Part shown: positions 35,470 through 46,862 of the stretch, in pieces | Layout: each line of letters begins with the position of its first letter | How positions within the stretch are numbered: position 1 is the first letter of the stretch | NCBI GenBank assembly: GCA_002633005.1 | Contig: NMRA01000109.1 | Coordinates: forward strand, 347,846 to 407,023 | DNA: 59,178 nt | Source of the DNA: Phoronis australis | Taxonomy: Eukaryota > Phoronida > Phoronidae | Reading direction: 5' to 3' | Made by a program: the position numbers and the translations under genes | The notes under the pieces: model-generated | Told to the model about the DNA's origin: nothing | Seen by the model: the letters and a program-made list of their open reading frames with translations, nothing else | Database searches by the model: none

Positions 35470-35532
35470 CAAACAACTTACTGGATTCAGATGGCCATCC
35501 CGCAGTTCGTCGGAAGTCAGCTAGGCGGAAAA
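35470..35532 (+). CDS. Candidate short exon (63 nt) of the modular gene
   Basis: It has a strong pyrimidine tract and AG (gatctttctctttgaag) and a gtaggt donor. It is 63 nt, phase 1-1, and reads NNLLDSDGHPAVRRKSARRK. The kringle exon's last base C plus CA gives a Pro codon at the junction. The peptide is hydrophilic with a basic cluster (RRKSARRK), fitting a linker or a proprotein-processing site. No splice evidence beyond sequence. Confidence 0.4.
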
Positions 35533-35639
35533 GTAGGTGTCGTCGTTGAACCGTAAATGTAATAGACTATAAATGTAGTGACCAAGGAGCATTATATTAC
35601 AGCCGACAACATCTCGTAATTTTGAGCAAATTATTTTTT

Positions 35640-36000
35640 TAATATCACCGGGTAGGATCAGACATATGAATTGTACATTCGCAGCACATCGTACTTAACG
35701 TACCGAATTGACGTGACTTCCACAAGTCCTTGACGGGTGATTTTACGTTCTCGACATTCCAGAAAATATTCTTGGATGGCGCCATTTTGTTGATGCATTG
35801 ATATCCCACGGAAAAGACAGCAAACCCATTTGACCAATGAAACATTTCTGGACACTTGACCGAAGACAGTCATGCGTAGTACATACTAGCTCATAAATAA
35901 CACTACACTGGACAATGGGACGGACTTTACCTTTTGAAATGTTATTGCACATGACAGAGCTGGAGGACTTCCTAATCCGATAAAAAAAATTATACCACAA
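35640..36000. other. Unassigned intronic stretch
   Basis: Overlapping minus frames (35645-36000) have no domain. Nothing supported. Confidence 0.3.
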
Positions 36001-36009
36001 TATTAGCCT

Positions 36010-36160
36010 CGAGTGCCAGATACAACCGTGTAATAACCCGGCCGTGAAGTTGTCTCACTGGTGAGATAACATTTTGGCGGGAAACCGAGGCCGGATTCGA
36101 ACCCGGGCCTCAAGAGTTGTGAGTCGCCGACTTTACCACTACAGCACTCAGAGGCTGACG
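36010..36160 (-). repeat. tRNA-derived SINE candidate
   Basis: On the minus strand an A-box-like TGTAGTGGTAAAGTCGG (36143-36127) is followed by an exact B box GGTTCGAATCC (36103-36093), at tRNA-like spacing. The 5' stem region is not clean enough for a functional tRNA, and a body (CTCACCAGTGAGACAACTT) follows, so a SINE is more likely than a tRNA gene. Confidence 0.6.
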
Positions 36161-36625
36161 TTATCGAAAGTGAAAGTAGAATACTTAAGTGAGCAACAAT
36201 CGTATGTTCAGCAAAGGGCATTGCACCGACATTTATACGCTATGAAAAATAAGACGCATAATTTCCATAAAAACGATATTTTAATTCAGTGAAATTTTTC
36301 TCTCGTGTTCTCTCACTTGTAAATCACCGATCTCCAATTTGAATGTAGGTGTCGTGTGGTCGGGATCCTCTGACTTGAGCATTATAGTCAGTTACTAGTG
36401 GTAACCTACTTTAGCAGACGATATATTCCCGGTCGCCTAAAGCTTGGCCTGATAAAATGTGTAGTAAGCTATAGTAGCTGTTACACCTTAATTTATAGGT
36501 TCACTTCATTTCTTTTTTGTTTAAATTTCCAATTGGTTTTGAGTATAAGCATTATTTGACAAAAATAGCTCAGCTTTTCTTAAAAGGTCACGACCTCCGA
36601 CCCCGGGCCTCGACATAGAAAGTAG

Positions 36626-37093
36626 TTACAAAGCTGAGGCGAGTCGAGAAAGGTAGATCGATTCATTGCAATGTTTCTCGTTTCGTATGTAGTATAAACG
36701 CCCCTCGGGCGATAATTTTCCAAAATCCACTCGGGCTCTCGATAACGGGTGATAACGACTTCGCCATGTAATAATCTGTGTATATGTATCCAGGTAATCA
36801 ACAGACTTACAAACGTCAATTTGATACGTAGGACACAGTGTGCTGTACTTGAAAGTATGTGATTCCTTTTTTATTGCATTCGAGATGCCTGTTTTGAAGC
36901 AAACACGCTTGGTTTGCGTTTTTTTTTTTCCCAATACCAGCCTCCATTTGTCAATCGTTGCAGTATTTAACAACTGCCATTTCTCACAGAGTATGTTTTC
37001 AGCTTTTGCCATGTAGTTGAATAACTGCGTCATTTCATTACCTCTTGAGAATGAAACAAGTATATTTCGAAATATCGTGTGTCTTTCAATCAT
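36626..37093 (-). other. Open frame of 155 codons, unrecognised
   Basis: The longest anonymous minus frame in this part of the window (start MIERHTIFRNILVSF). No domain, signal peptide or repeat is recognised, and no splice signals or second copy support it. It may be chance or a fragment of an unknown element. Confidence 0.12.
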
Positions 37094-37984
37094 GTCGATC
37101 GGTTAGTTGCTTTACTAATGTTCTGTTAAGTGTCGAATAATCAAAATATAAAGTAACGTCACCTTGTCGTGAAAATCCAATCCCAATCGTAAAGGATTAC
37201 GACCACTGACTAAATGTAATGTTGTTTACCAATTAACATGTCATATGGACAAATTCTCATGAACAGTGTTACGTTACACGGTGTGCTCTCTCTCAAGGCG
37301 GTTGTCCATGCACTTATAGGGCAGGTCCATTCAAGATCATTTTGTGCATCAACATGGCCGAAAAAATAACTAGGCAAGAAATATAGATAATACCATCTGT
37401 CGCTCAGTTAAAACCGACACATTTCAGCTAACGATTTTGGGATTGCTATTGATTAGTCACGAAAAATTTACCTGTATCTATATACATTTTCTGGTTTCAT
37501 TTTTAATTTTCGAGGGCTGCGTCAACAAATGTGAAAAATCATAAGTAGAAAACTCCAGCAAAGCGCATTTTTGTATAAACGCATTCACTTGGCTACAAGT
37601 ATTTTAAGGTAGTAAAGCCTGTGTTCAACTTGAAGTAAAAAATATTGAAATAACAGCCATATTTCGATGGATTTAGAGGCAACTGATAAGAAACCACGAG
37701 CTGTTAAGGCATGTTGCGTTTCATTAACAAACGCTTTAGTAGCAACATTAGGCTGCGGACGCTCTTCGAATACGTGACAAAATATTTTGAAATATGAGCC
37801 GGCGGGCGACATCCGCGCCATGTCGCAAAACCAGTGTAGCCACCTTACTAAGCTGACGCCCGCACGGAAAGCTCATATCTCACATTTGCGGCATTGTCAC
37901 CTAACTCAGTTCATTGCTATTCCTCCTCCCCGAGAAAGACTATTGAATTGGTTGATTATAGGTTAAGGTCATAGGCGGACTTTG

Positions 37985-38100
37985 GTGCAGAAACTGCTCC
38001 GTATTCAGTCACGATTCAAACCCGGGATGTTGTTTTCATAGCATACCGTTTCGGCATTAATAACTTTGCTTGCCAATTTTACAACTCTGGCCAAGTCATC
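37985..38100 (-). repeat. Second tRNA-derived SINE candidate
   Basis: Minus strand: TGGCCAGAGTTGTAAAATTGG (A-box-like, about 38093-38073) and GGGTTTGAATCG (B-box-like, about 38023-38012). The spacing is somewhat longer than in a tRNA. Not a functional tRNA. Confidence 0.4.
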
Positions 38101-39660
38101 ATACCTTTCCACCTATCCTGAACTGAAAAAGTAGTGTCAAAATTGACTGGAGTTTCAGGCTATTGAGACTAGGATCTTTGTTTATAGAGACATCGATTTG
38201 TAGAACATTCTGACTAAAAAATCTTCGGGTAACAAAACCTTCGGACAATAGGCATGGAGTCATAATAAGCGTGGTAATCTTTCCTCAGACGCCATAACAT
38301 CGCCAAAGCGCATATAATGCTACTGGTCGCAAAAGCTCGGGGATTGTGGACACTTTGATGTGAAACAACCCAGGGGACTATATTGGTATCAGTTATGATT
38401 CATTCATTGTGAAAAGGGATAAAAAGGAATCATGGCACAGTATTTCTTACCTATTATTTATGCCCTTTCATAGGGTGAAAATCATACTTTCAGAAGTATT
38501 TAACGTTAGGGTGGCCGGTGACCGGTCTGGGGACTAAAATTGGTAGCAACCTGTGGGAACATTACAATCTGATTGCAAAGTTACAATGAGTTTTGACCGA
38601 GTTGAAGATTTTTTTGCACTGAGCAAAGGGCCATAACACCCTTAGGTGCCTCCCTTTCTGTGTCCGTGGCTCTCACAACGAAGATAAAAAATACGAGCAA
38701 AGCAGATTCGGCTGGTAGTCGCTTCCACAGTCTCCATGTAATCAAACAGCAACGCCATCTATCATTTAGACGAAACAAGCATGCCAGTCACAACTTATGT
38801 ACATAAGTTACGTAATAAGCAATAATCATCAGTGTGATTTTGAGAGAATGTTGTCTGCTTTTTCTCCAAAACACCAGCTTCTTACGTTGTTTTGCAAGCT
38901 AAGCACACGAATTTCAAGAGGCCCCATATTGGTGGTTGAAACAACTGAGAACACGTAAATAGGACGAAGTGCAGGTGGTGTAATGCTTGGCAAGCAAAAT
39001 CTACGGAGGAGGCAAGAATTTTTCATTTTAGACTACGAAGAGGTTAGGAATAACTAAACAAATTATCAGCAGCTTAGTTTTTGAAAAGGTGAAACATGGA
39101 TGCTACAGACCGCCAAATTTTGCCGTAAATGGCTTCAGTGAAAACTTGCAAAATAGCTGTTCTTGTCACAAAAATATCCAAAATAACAAATCTGAAAACA
39201 AAATTTGAAAGTTATGCCATAAAATTATTGAATAACAGTCCTTTAAAGTGCATCACTCATTTGTTACCAGATAGCTACACATGTTAGTAAAATGCATCCA
39301 AATCTTTTTTTCTTCAGCGCCTATATTTGTTGCGAAATGGAGGTTCATGTAACAAAAAAGAGAAATAATGGATGAAAATTCTTTAAAAAGTTTTTTTCAC
39401 ATCTCTTCAAACCGAACTCAGGTGTTAAGTCTAAAAAATCTGTGAGTTGGGGTATCGACTCTACCTGTTTTTATATATGGTGTCACTCTTATTTATTCAG
39501 CTACAACGCGTACTGTTTTTCAAAATTGAATTGTTTTGCTTACATTGATAAATAAATGTTTGAAAGTTTCGTTTTTACGTCGAGTAATATTACACTGAAG
39601 TATTGTGTCTCAGCCATTGATTATCCTTGCACGCAATTTGTTTATTTTTCATCTCTGCTT
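38101..39660. other. Intronic stretch
   Basis: Nothing supported. A strong acceptor-like tract at 39301-39317 (ctttttttcttcag) is not followed by a phase-compatible donor. Confidence 0.35.
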
Positions 39661-39669
39661 GTAGTGCAT

Positions 39670-39750
39670 GTGCCGTGGCTTAGCCGTAACGTGTTCGTTT
39701 GTAAATTCAAGTTCAAGTCCCTTGCAAACCAAGTTTCGAATCTCCCGTCA
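39670..39750 (+). repeat. Third tRNA-derived SINE candidate
   Basis: Plus strand: TGGCTTAGCCGTAA (A-box-like, 39677-39690) and GTTCAAGTCC (B box, 39711-39720), 34 nt apart start to start, like a tRNA gene. The stems are not complementary enough for a tRNA call. Confidence 0.4.
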
Positions 39751-40143
39751 TATCATAATGTCACCCCGGGACATGGTTTTTATGATAGTCGTCTAGAAAT
39801 TGTCAGATGTCAAGAAAAACCACCGTAAATGGCCGATAGAATGTTTATGCATATGCTTTAACTTAAACTCAATTAAGTGTTTTGAGCTAAATGTAATATT
39901 TCATTAACTTAGATAAAGTTATTTGTTAACGTGCACCTCCAAGTACATGTAGCTAACTTCTCAGGTTACATCAGAGTAGAACGGTTATTATTATTATTAT
40001 TTTGATACTTTCATCGACTGTTTTGCCAAATTGTCCGTATACGAGCCAAGATTTACTTATATTGATTATTCATTGGTTACTTGCTTTAAGTAACGTTCTG
40101 AAGTAGGGAATGAGCACACTAAGGTTATTGCATTATATACATG

Positions 40144-40363
40144 TATGTTATGGTAATACTTAACAGCGAGCTTGTCTGTACATAATGTATGTTATGGTAA
40201 TACTTAACAGCGAGCTTGTCTGTACATAATGTATGTTATGGTAATACTTAACAGCGAGCTTGTCTGTACATAATGTATGTTATGGTAATACTTAACAGCG
40301 AGCTTGTCTGTACATAATGTATGTTATGGGAATACTTAACAGCGAGCTTGTCTGTACATAATA
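40144..40363 (+). repeat. 44-bp tandem repeat, five nearly identical copies
   Basis: Units start at 40144, 40188, 40232, 40276 and 40320. Each reads TATGTTATGGTAATACTTAA, then CAGCGAGCTTGTCTGTACATAATG. Only the last unit shows a clear substitution (GGGAATACT), so the expansion is recent or maintained. It ends 81 bp before a candidate microexon. Confidence 0.95.
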
Positions 40364-40444
40364 AACAATCGGTGTTACTAACCCAAGTGTCATTAATCAA
40401 GCATCCTTACGAAGCTAAAATCTTTCTTAATCTGTGTTTTACAG

Positions 40445-40474
40445 CTGCAAAGGCGAAAAAAAATCCTAGCGTAG
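40445..40474 (+). CDS. Candidate microexon, 30 nt
   Basis: The acceptor is tctgtgttttacag and the donor gtgagt. The 30 nt are phase 1-1 and encode AKAKKNPSV, with the junction codon ACT (Thr) from the upstream exon's final A. It continues the basic linker of the 35470 exon. Confidence 0.45.
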   Translation: MQRRKKILA

Positions 40475-40739
40475 GTGAGTATTCAAATACGTGTGCATGG
40501 ATCGGGCATGGAGGCGGGTCAATTAGATGTATTTACCAGAATTCGCCGATTTATGATCGACTGATCATTTTTAGAATGCACAAATGCTTGCAACCGAAAG
40601 CTTTTGCAGAAATAAAGTCAGAAAACAAAGGACTATTCTAAAACCCCCTCTAACTCACTTCCCTTCGAACCCTCGACCCACGATCCACGTCTCCTTAACC
40701 CACAGCCCACAACTCCTAGACCCAGAATACAGCTAAATT

Positions 40740-41571
40740 ATTAATATCAATTTTATTTGGTAGTCCTTGTATCCCACTTCCTAATCCCATTATGCCATTT
40801 CTATCGTTGTATGCAATCTACCAGTTTTTATATTAGAAATTTGCTTTTTTCGGTATGCAAAACAATGTCATTGTCTTCGTAAAAGAACGGTGCAGGTGGT
40901 CTGATGTCATTTGCGGTGCATCAGACTTGCGCAGGCCTCATGGTTGGGCCCATTGCACAAAACACCTGAGCGAAAGCTCGAGAGCCCAATTATGGCTCCT
41001 CGTGAAGAAAGTTTTCAAGTCTGTCAGTCTCCTTTAGGAAAACGGACAGACGTTTTCACTTGTTGCCATGCACTATATGTTGTAGGCATGTAACAGTGCC
41101 ATCCAGTAGGTTGCCCCTTAACCTATAAAAAGCTGGGCAAGACTCTACCAGGTGTTTAGGAGATTCTACGTCAGTACCACACTCGGGACACCCAGGACTC
41201 CCCATATGCCCAGTAATGTGTCTGTGTCGGGCTAGGTTGCAGTGGCTCGTCAAAATTTGAATGACATGTCTTATACCCAATCTATCTAGACTCAGAAGGT
41301 TTTTTGAACCTTTTAATTCGATCACGTTGGGAAAATACTCCTTGGTCTCTCTGCAGGAGTTAAGTGATGCCCACTGGGCTTCAGACTGGGTATGTACCCA
41401 GTTGCGTATACTCATCCTGCAACATCCGTAAGATACCGGTATAGCAAGGTCGTAAACCTTTAAAGGCCTGTAGGAAAAAAAGTAAGAGATCAATAAGTGC
41501 AAAAGTGGATTATCGAAGATATGCCGCTTCAAATAAACTAAAACATTTTTTCTCAGTCTTACCTTTTTCAA
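40740..41571 (-). mobile_element. Non-LTR retrotransposon 3' end, copy B
   Basis: Minus frame 41571-41056 holds the post-RNase-H tail: LDRLGIRHVIQILTSHCNLA, RHRHITGHMGSPGCPECG, ESPKHLVESCPAF. This H/C pattern (C-P-E-C ... H ... C) is the zinc-binding-like tail of RNase H-bearing non-LTR ORF2 proteins. The 3' part (41055-40740) matches 22930-23000 and 28836-28975. 5'-truncated, as is usual for target-primed insertion. Confidence 0.75.
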
Positions 41572-43859
41572 TATTTGTCTTTGATTTAAAAAAATGCAAA
41601 ATTTGAAAATTTTCGAAGATTTGGTGGGATTTTGTGAATCTAGCCTGTTGGGTAGAATTTCGAAAAGGCTTTTAGAATTTGTTCTCCAATTTTAGCTACT
41701 ACGTCTCGTTTTTGAGTTGTCCGGACTTTCTGATGACGCTGTTCCTTTGCTGACTGAATTTTATGGCTCTTGTTTGTTTTACGTTCTATTAAATACACAC
41801 TATTTCTTACTCATTTCTGTCACCTTCATTCGTCTCATGATTGTTATCATCATGTTCATCATGGGTGCAATAATAATTTTCTTTCTTAATTCCCATTCCC
41901 GTTTATTTTTTGTAATTTTGGCGAAGAGCTGCTCCTCTGAGCGCTTTCATTATTTTGTGTCTGCTTTGCACGTTCATTTGATTAACATGATATTACATGT
42001 AACCTTCGTATTAGCTGGTCGTCCTCACTGAGCATTACTGTCCAAGTAACAGGCTCTGTCCATATTGAGAGACGGTACGGACCACGACATCGCAAGATCA
42101 CATCGTTAAAAGATTACTGTTTTGACGATTTCAACCAATGGTCGTCCTGTTTCCTGTTAATTTATCATCAGTTTCAAACCTGAAAGATAAAGGCAGCATT
42201 CAATTAAAAACTTCTATACTCTGGATGTTATGGTTGTTGGTGGGCAGTCTTTCCTACCGTCGTCGTGTAACTCGCCAAAAGCACAGGTCACGCTTGCCTG
42301 TTTAGCATACTTTCTTTTGAGGGTTGTCGAAGGTTATAGGGCAATATAGACCGGCAGTCCAGAGAACTTAGCATAGATGAACTAGGTTCCAACATCTGAC
42401 CACGGGAGCATTTAGAATTTCCCTCAGTATGCCCAGAAATGGACGTCTGCCGTTGTCTACACTCTGGTTGTGACCCCTGGGGGCCTTGTAAAGGGCCCAA
42501 AAATGAGCTAGATTAGATATTCGAGGTAACGGCCAAAACTAATTTAAAACGAACGACTGTACCGCACGGAACACCGAATGACCCATGACAGACAAATTGT
42601 ACTCTGGAATGGGTCCGGCAGAAACCAAAAAAATGACCCCCCCCCCCAAAAAAAGGGCTAGCACAAACATTCGAGGTACCACAAAAAAAAAACAATTCCA
42701 TGTGATTAAATACATGTCAGAGATCTTCATACCTCTCAAGGCGCTGTTCTAATGCCATTGTTATACACGTCGAATATTCATCTCCACTAACGCGTACTAT
42801 TAGTTTGAAATTATGTGTGCGTTCAAAAGTTGTTCCGAGTTACAAAATATAGTGTTCGAATGCCAGTATGCTATTTCAAGAACAGAGCCTGGAGGTGGCT
42901 CGTGTAGTTTCATTTTTGATTGTCAGTAGTGAACGGGTGCGTCTCTTTAAAGAGAAGGTTCATTGTTCTGGAGGTTCGATAGTCCGAACTATTTCAAGTA
43001 AGGCAAGGAAATACAGAAGGGTTCTATACATGTACGTGTAGTTCAAAGGGTTAGAAGACTGAAGTCGTGATAGTTTGAATGCCCCGTGGTCTAAATGGTC
43101 CATCATACAATTGTTCGCTCATCAAAAATACATGTACCAGGAATTTCCAAAAACAGGCCTTCGAGAAGACCAAAAAGAAACTGGTTCGGGAGGACAACAA
43201 CCATTTCCAAAACGATGGTTGAAATGACTTGCTGCCACATGACGACCCACGCCCGTCACTTGGATCTCGCAAGTTGAACAATAGCTTGAGAAATCCATAC
43301 GACATCATTTGGCATGGGTGATTTTCTTGCCAAAGCTCAAGCAGCGCGGAGTCAAATTGAGAAAATCGTAAGAGTAGGCAAAATCAACTTCATAAGGAAA
43401 GTACTACAAAAATATCGAAGGCATTTGTTTGGTCTGAGTGTAAGCTCCCTATCTCTTTTAAATTCAATGCCATTTGTTGTAAATTAAATTCAGTTGAATA
43501 CGAGCAGGATTTTATGTTTGATTAACAGTACAAATTGACATCTCTCACCTAGTACCCAACTTCCCATGCAGGCTTTAGCGGAATGAGACCATTATAATTG
43601 ATTCAGTATTTTTCAAGACTGTTTCGTAAAATTTGTTAAGTCGGCATCAGATCAAACATGCAATATATTGAATGATGTCCCTTTCTGCTGCACGAAAGAA
43701 CGGGTTTCTTTCAGGTTGCTATTACAAGTCACGTTTTCTTGTGATTTTTGAACCATGTATGTTCATTATAATAAATAAACACAACATGTACAGCTTATGC
43801 TCCTGAAACATTTGAAATTTCTTAACTGAGCAATTTATTTCGTAATCTTTGTTTTACAG
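41572..43859. other. Intronic stretch
   Basis: No supported gene. The plus frame 41717-42031 is hydrophobic but lacks context. A run of C followed by A lies at about 42638. A possible weak 24-nt phase 1-1 exon at about 42973-42996 is discussed under rejected items. Confidence 0.35.
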
Positions 43860-43880
43860 TTTTCAAAGTGGGCATGCAGT
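43860..43880 (+). CDS. Candidate microexon, 21 nt
   Basis: A very good acceptor (cgtaatctttgttttacag) and gtgagt donor. The 21 nt are phase 1-1 and encode FKVGMQ with a GTT (Val) junction codon on the left. Confidence 0.5.
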
Positions 43881-44068
43881 GTGAGTAACAACTATACTTT
43901 ATTGCCAACAATCAGATGATGCATTTCGATCCAAATCATTTACAGTTATAGAAATAAAGTGAAAAATCAACTTGAAGAATATTTACCATATTTAAATGCA
44001 TGTGTATTGTTAAGCTGTGAGATAATACTTAAAATGTGTTTCTAAATTTGCGTATGGACGTTTTACAG

Positions 44069-44080
44069 ATTTTAGAGATG
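44069..44080 (+). CDS. Candidate microexon, 12 nt
   Basis: Acceptor ggacgttttacag and donor gtaagc enclose just ATTTTAGAGATG. In phase 1 it gives Tyr (TAT, using the upstream T) then FRD. So short an exon would normally need special splicing enhancers. Confidence rests on good splice sites, correct phase and position in the chain. Confidence 0.4.
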
Positions 44081-45339
44081 GTAAGCATTTATTGCCAGGT
44101 TAAATGAAACTTTTGCAAGAAAGCTTCTACGTTATATTTTTGTTTGTTGTATTTTATGTTGTTTGCACTCTACTGTTCGCATCTCTCAACCAATCAACAT
44201 CAAATAATAAACATGCAAGTCTCATTATCAATCAAACACCTTGAGAGGCCAGGTGGCCTAATGGGTTTCTGGGAACTCCCCTACATGAAAATAGGATCAA
44301 TTGATTAATGTTTGAACCCAGAGTTGCTTTTAACCGAAGACACTTACTCTGGAAAGATTTATTCCGGTTACATATCGAAATTGTGTTTGGCCCTTGCTCG
44401 ACCAATGTATTGAAACCATGACATCCTGAATTGTGCCCTGGCACTCCGACCAATGGGCTAAAGAGACGAACCTAGAAACAAGCGATGCAGGTGGCTGCGG
44501 TATCCCAAAAACAACGCAAATACCTGACTTTCCAAATACTACCACCATATTTAAATTAAGCATGCCGCCAGACAGCAATCAGGTCTTTGGTGCACAGACG
44601 TTTAGCGGCACGTACAGATCCCGTGAAATGCAGACCGGAGATTAAAACCTAGTGGTACACCTTCCCTGTTATATTAGCATATTATATATTTATTTAATAT
44701 AGTGACGTAAGGGTGCAAGTAAATAAATTCTCGAAGACAGACTATTCACCACCCCCCCCCCCCCCNGTAGGATGTAGTGTACTAATACATGTAGCTTGCA
44801 GAGAAATCGAAACTCTTGAAGTATCCGTGGATGAAGAACATTTCCCAATGCAAGGACGAATCCTTGGCCGCATGGTCAGTAGTTGTGAGATGTAAACAGG
44901 TGAATTTCGATACCAGAAGATCTGAACTAGGTATTGTGTTTTAGAGATCTTAAAGAAGAATGTCACCCAAAAACAACCAATTTTGTATCAATTTAGATCG
45001 AGTAGTTTCAATCGATAACAGCAAATACAACTCTTTTACTTGACATCTGACTGCAGACGGCGTGTTAAAATTAACCAATGAGTTCAGATGTTCGAATGCC
45101 GTCTGTTTTACACCAACAAATATCAAAATTCGATTGAAAACCCTTCAAAATACATCGAGTTATTAAACAAACGTGTTATTTGATTTCGCTGTTACGAACT
45201 TTAGGTTATTGGACGTACCGTAGCCTACAGAGTTCGGTAGGGCCAATTTACCGCAAGGCCGGGCGAGGGAGTTTGAGGTTTGGATGGTAATAAATTTTAA
45301 TTATTTTTCCGTGAAATACAGGCTGGAGAACATAGCTGC
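44081..45339. other. Intronic stretch
   Basis: No supported gene. One undetermined base (n) lies at about 44766 in a C run. A weak SINE-like box pair at 44250-44320 is listed under rejected items. Confidence 0.35.
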
Positions 45340-46862
45340 GTGTTGTTCTAAACACGCAAAAGACTTGCTATCCCGGCCAGTGGCTCGGAACCCGATCAGA
45401 TCCGTCGCGGCCGAACTGAACACACCACAATCATAAACCAGCCAAAGTTACAAACTAAGTTTCCAGTCACGAAAAGGCTATGCTAATGAGCCAAAGAAAT
45501 AATGTGCACGTGATTATTTTGGTGAATTAGACGCAAAACTGCAAATCTACTTACTGCATGTAGCTCGTAGGGGGCCGCAAAGTCAGGTTACCCTTCCACA
45601 CAAATGTCAGGACAAAAGTTGTACACTAACAATGATTCGAATAATGTATATGAATATATAAATAACGATTTCCCTAACATTTGACATAGCATATAAAACG
45701 GAGTAATTGTTTCACATGACAGCTTTCTATCAGCAAACACTGAGTCAGCATGCGCACACATGGCCTCGGTGCCCGCGGTTAATTAGCCGGTTTATTGCAT
45801 CTAAAGCCGGTATCTCGGTGATTTATTCATTGATGGCTTCTCAAAACATTTGCACTCACGAACACTTCAAGGTATTACAAATTGTAGGTAATGAGACAGA
45901 CTTTGTTTCAGTTTGATATAAGCATTGGTTAGGGTGATAATAATTCATTTTGCAACAGAACGCACAATATGAACGTGCTCAACGTGGCAATCCCGACTTA
46001 GACGAGCGCTCATCCGACGAAGACTTCACAGGTCGATTGCTAGATTTCTCAGGAATACACTGGTCAAGAAATCATAGAGAGACTCCGTGAAAGTGCACAG
46101 AAAACGGAACACATGAATAGCTCCGAAAAACGTTTGCACTTATGGTGTCTTTAGCGAGCTAACTCCACGATAATGGAACGACTGACCCTTGCGTTTGCTG
46201 CCACAAAATTCCGCAATTGAAACGAATTCCTGGAGAAGCGCAGGTTTGTCTCACATACCATCCTGATTTTGCACCGCATCTAAGGCGTGCTTACGACATT
46301 TTTAGGGCTGAGAAAAAAGTGACGAAAACAGCCTTCAGCCGGAGGACCAAACAGAGGATCAACGAAAAAGACAGTCATCAAACAGGTTATATAAAACGTT
46401 ATGTTCTCACGCCTTGAATCAATTGTAATTGTTTGGGTTTTCATGGCCATGTACAATTCTCCATAATCAAAGACTGATCAACAACCGATCCGACGAAGTG
46501 CAGTCCACTGACAGACGCGGAGAAGTTTCAGGGTCTCATGCTTGGTATTAACGGCGTGCTTTTCATTCTTCAGTAACACTAGCCACTTCCAAAGCATTAT
46601 GGGCTCTCGAGGAAATCGAAAACACGATATACCCGATTTCCTCGCAGCTTCATGGTTCGCACCAGAGGGAACAAGACACCACACCATAGCAACAATCACT
46701 CTGCGTAGAACCACTGACGTCTCTGCAGCGATTCTCACCTTCCTCACATGTTAACGCGACACCTCTCGGCGAGGTAAGATCGACCGTGAAAGAGGTGATG
46801 CCAAAATAAACCGATTAAGACGTTAAAAAAGACTAATTAAACCGGGTGGCATTCTCCTTTAA
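45340..46862 (+). repeat. Long dispersed repeat, copy 1, with P2X7-like domain remnant
   Basis: Matches 49370-50596 over its length: CCAGTCACGAAAAG, CTTTCTRTCAGCAAACACTGA, CTTCTCAAAACATTTGCACT, ACGCGACACCTCTCGGC and GGGTGGCATTCTCCTTTAA (pieces). The shared stretch ends sharply at CTCCTTTAA. Inside is a decayed coding sequence (46190-46415) related to the P2X7 C-terminal domain. The two copies may be a transposon or a duplicated pseudogene; no terminal inverted repeats were found. Confidence 0.65.
46190..46415 (+). pseudogene. P2X7-like C-terminal domain fragment, decayed
   Basis: Reads CVCCHKIPQLKRIPGEA, then QVCLTYHPDFAPHLRRAYDI. The order CxCC-x-IP, then C-x-T-x-HP-x-F, matches the zinc-binding cytoplasmic-type domain of P2X7 that also occurs as stand-alone or transposon-associated genes in many aquatic animals. 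The N-terminal GFQFEP part (kept in the second copy at 50098) is damaged here, and later sequence is frameshifted. No intact gene. Confidence 0.45.

Noticed and set aside
39318-39348. Strong acceptor-like tract followed by a short open stretch
   Set aside because: The only donors give a phase 2 end, incompatible with the neighbouring exons.
41717-42031. Hydrophobic 104-codon plus frame
   Set aside because: Pyrimidine-rich AT-biased DNA easily gives hydrophobic frames; no signal, domain or splice sites support it.
42973-42996. Possible 24-nt phase 1-1 microexon (SIVRTIS) before gtaagg
   Set aside because: The acceptor is a weak GAG with a poor tract. It fits the phase chain but is not better than chance.
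44247-44320. SINE-like A box (GTGGCCTAATGG) and B-box-like GTTTGAACCC
   Set aside because: The match to the B box is weak and no second copy was seen; a chance tRNA-like pairing cannot be excluded.
46478-46754. Overlapping plus and minus frames of 70-89 codons
   Set aside because: They fall within the duplicated repeat and are not maintained in the second copy (50216-50490).
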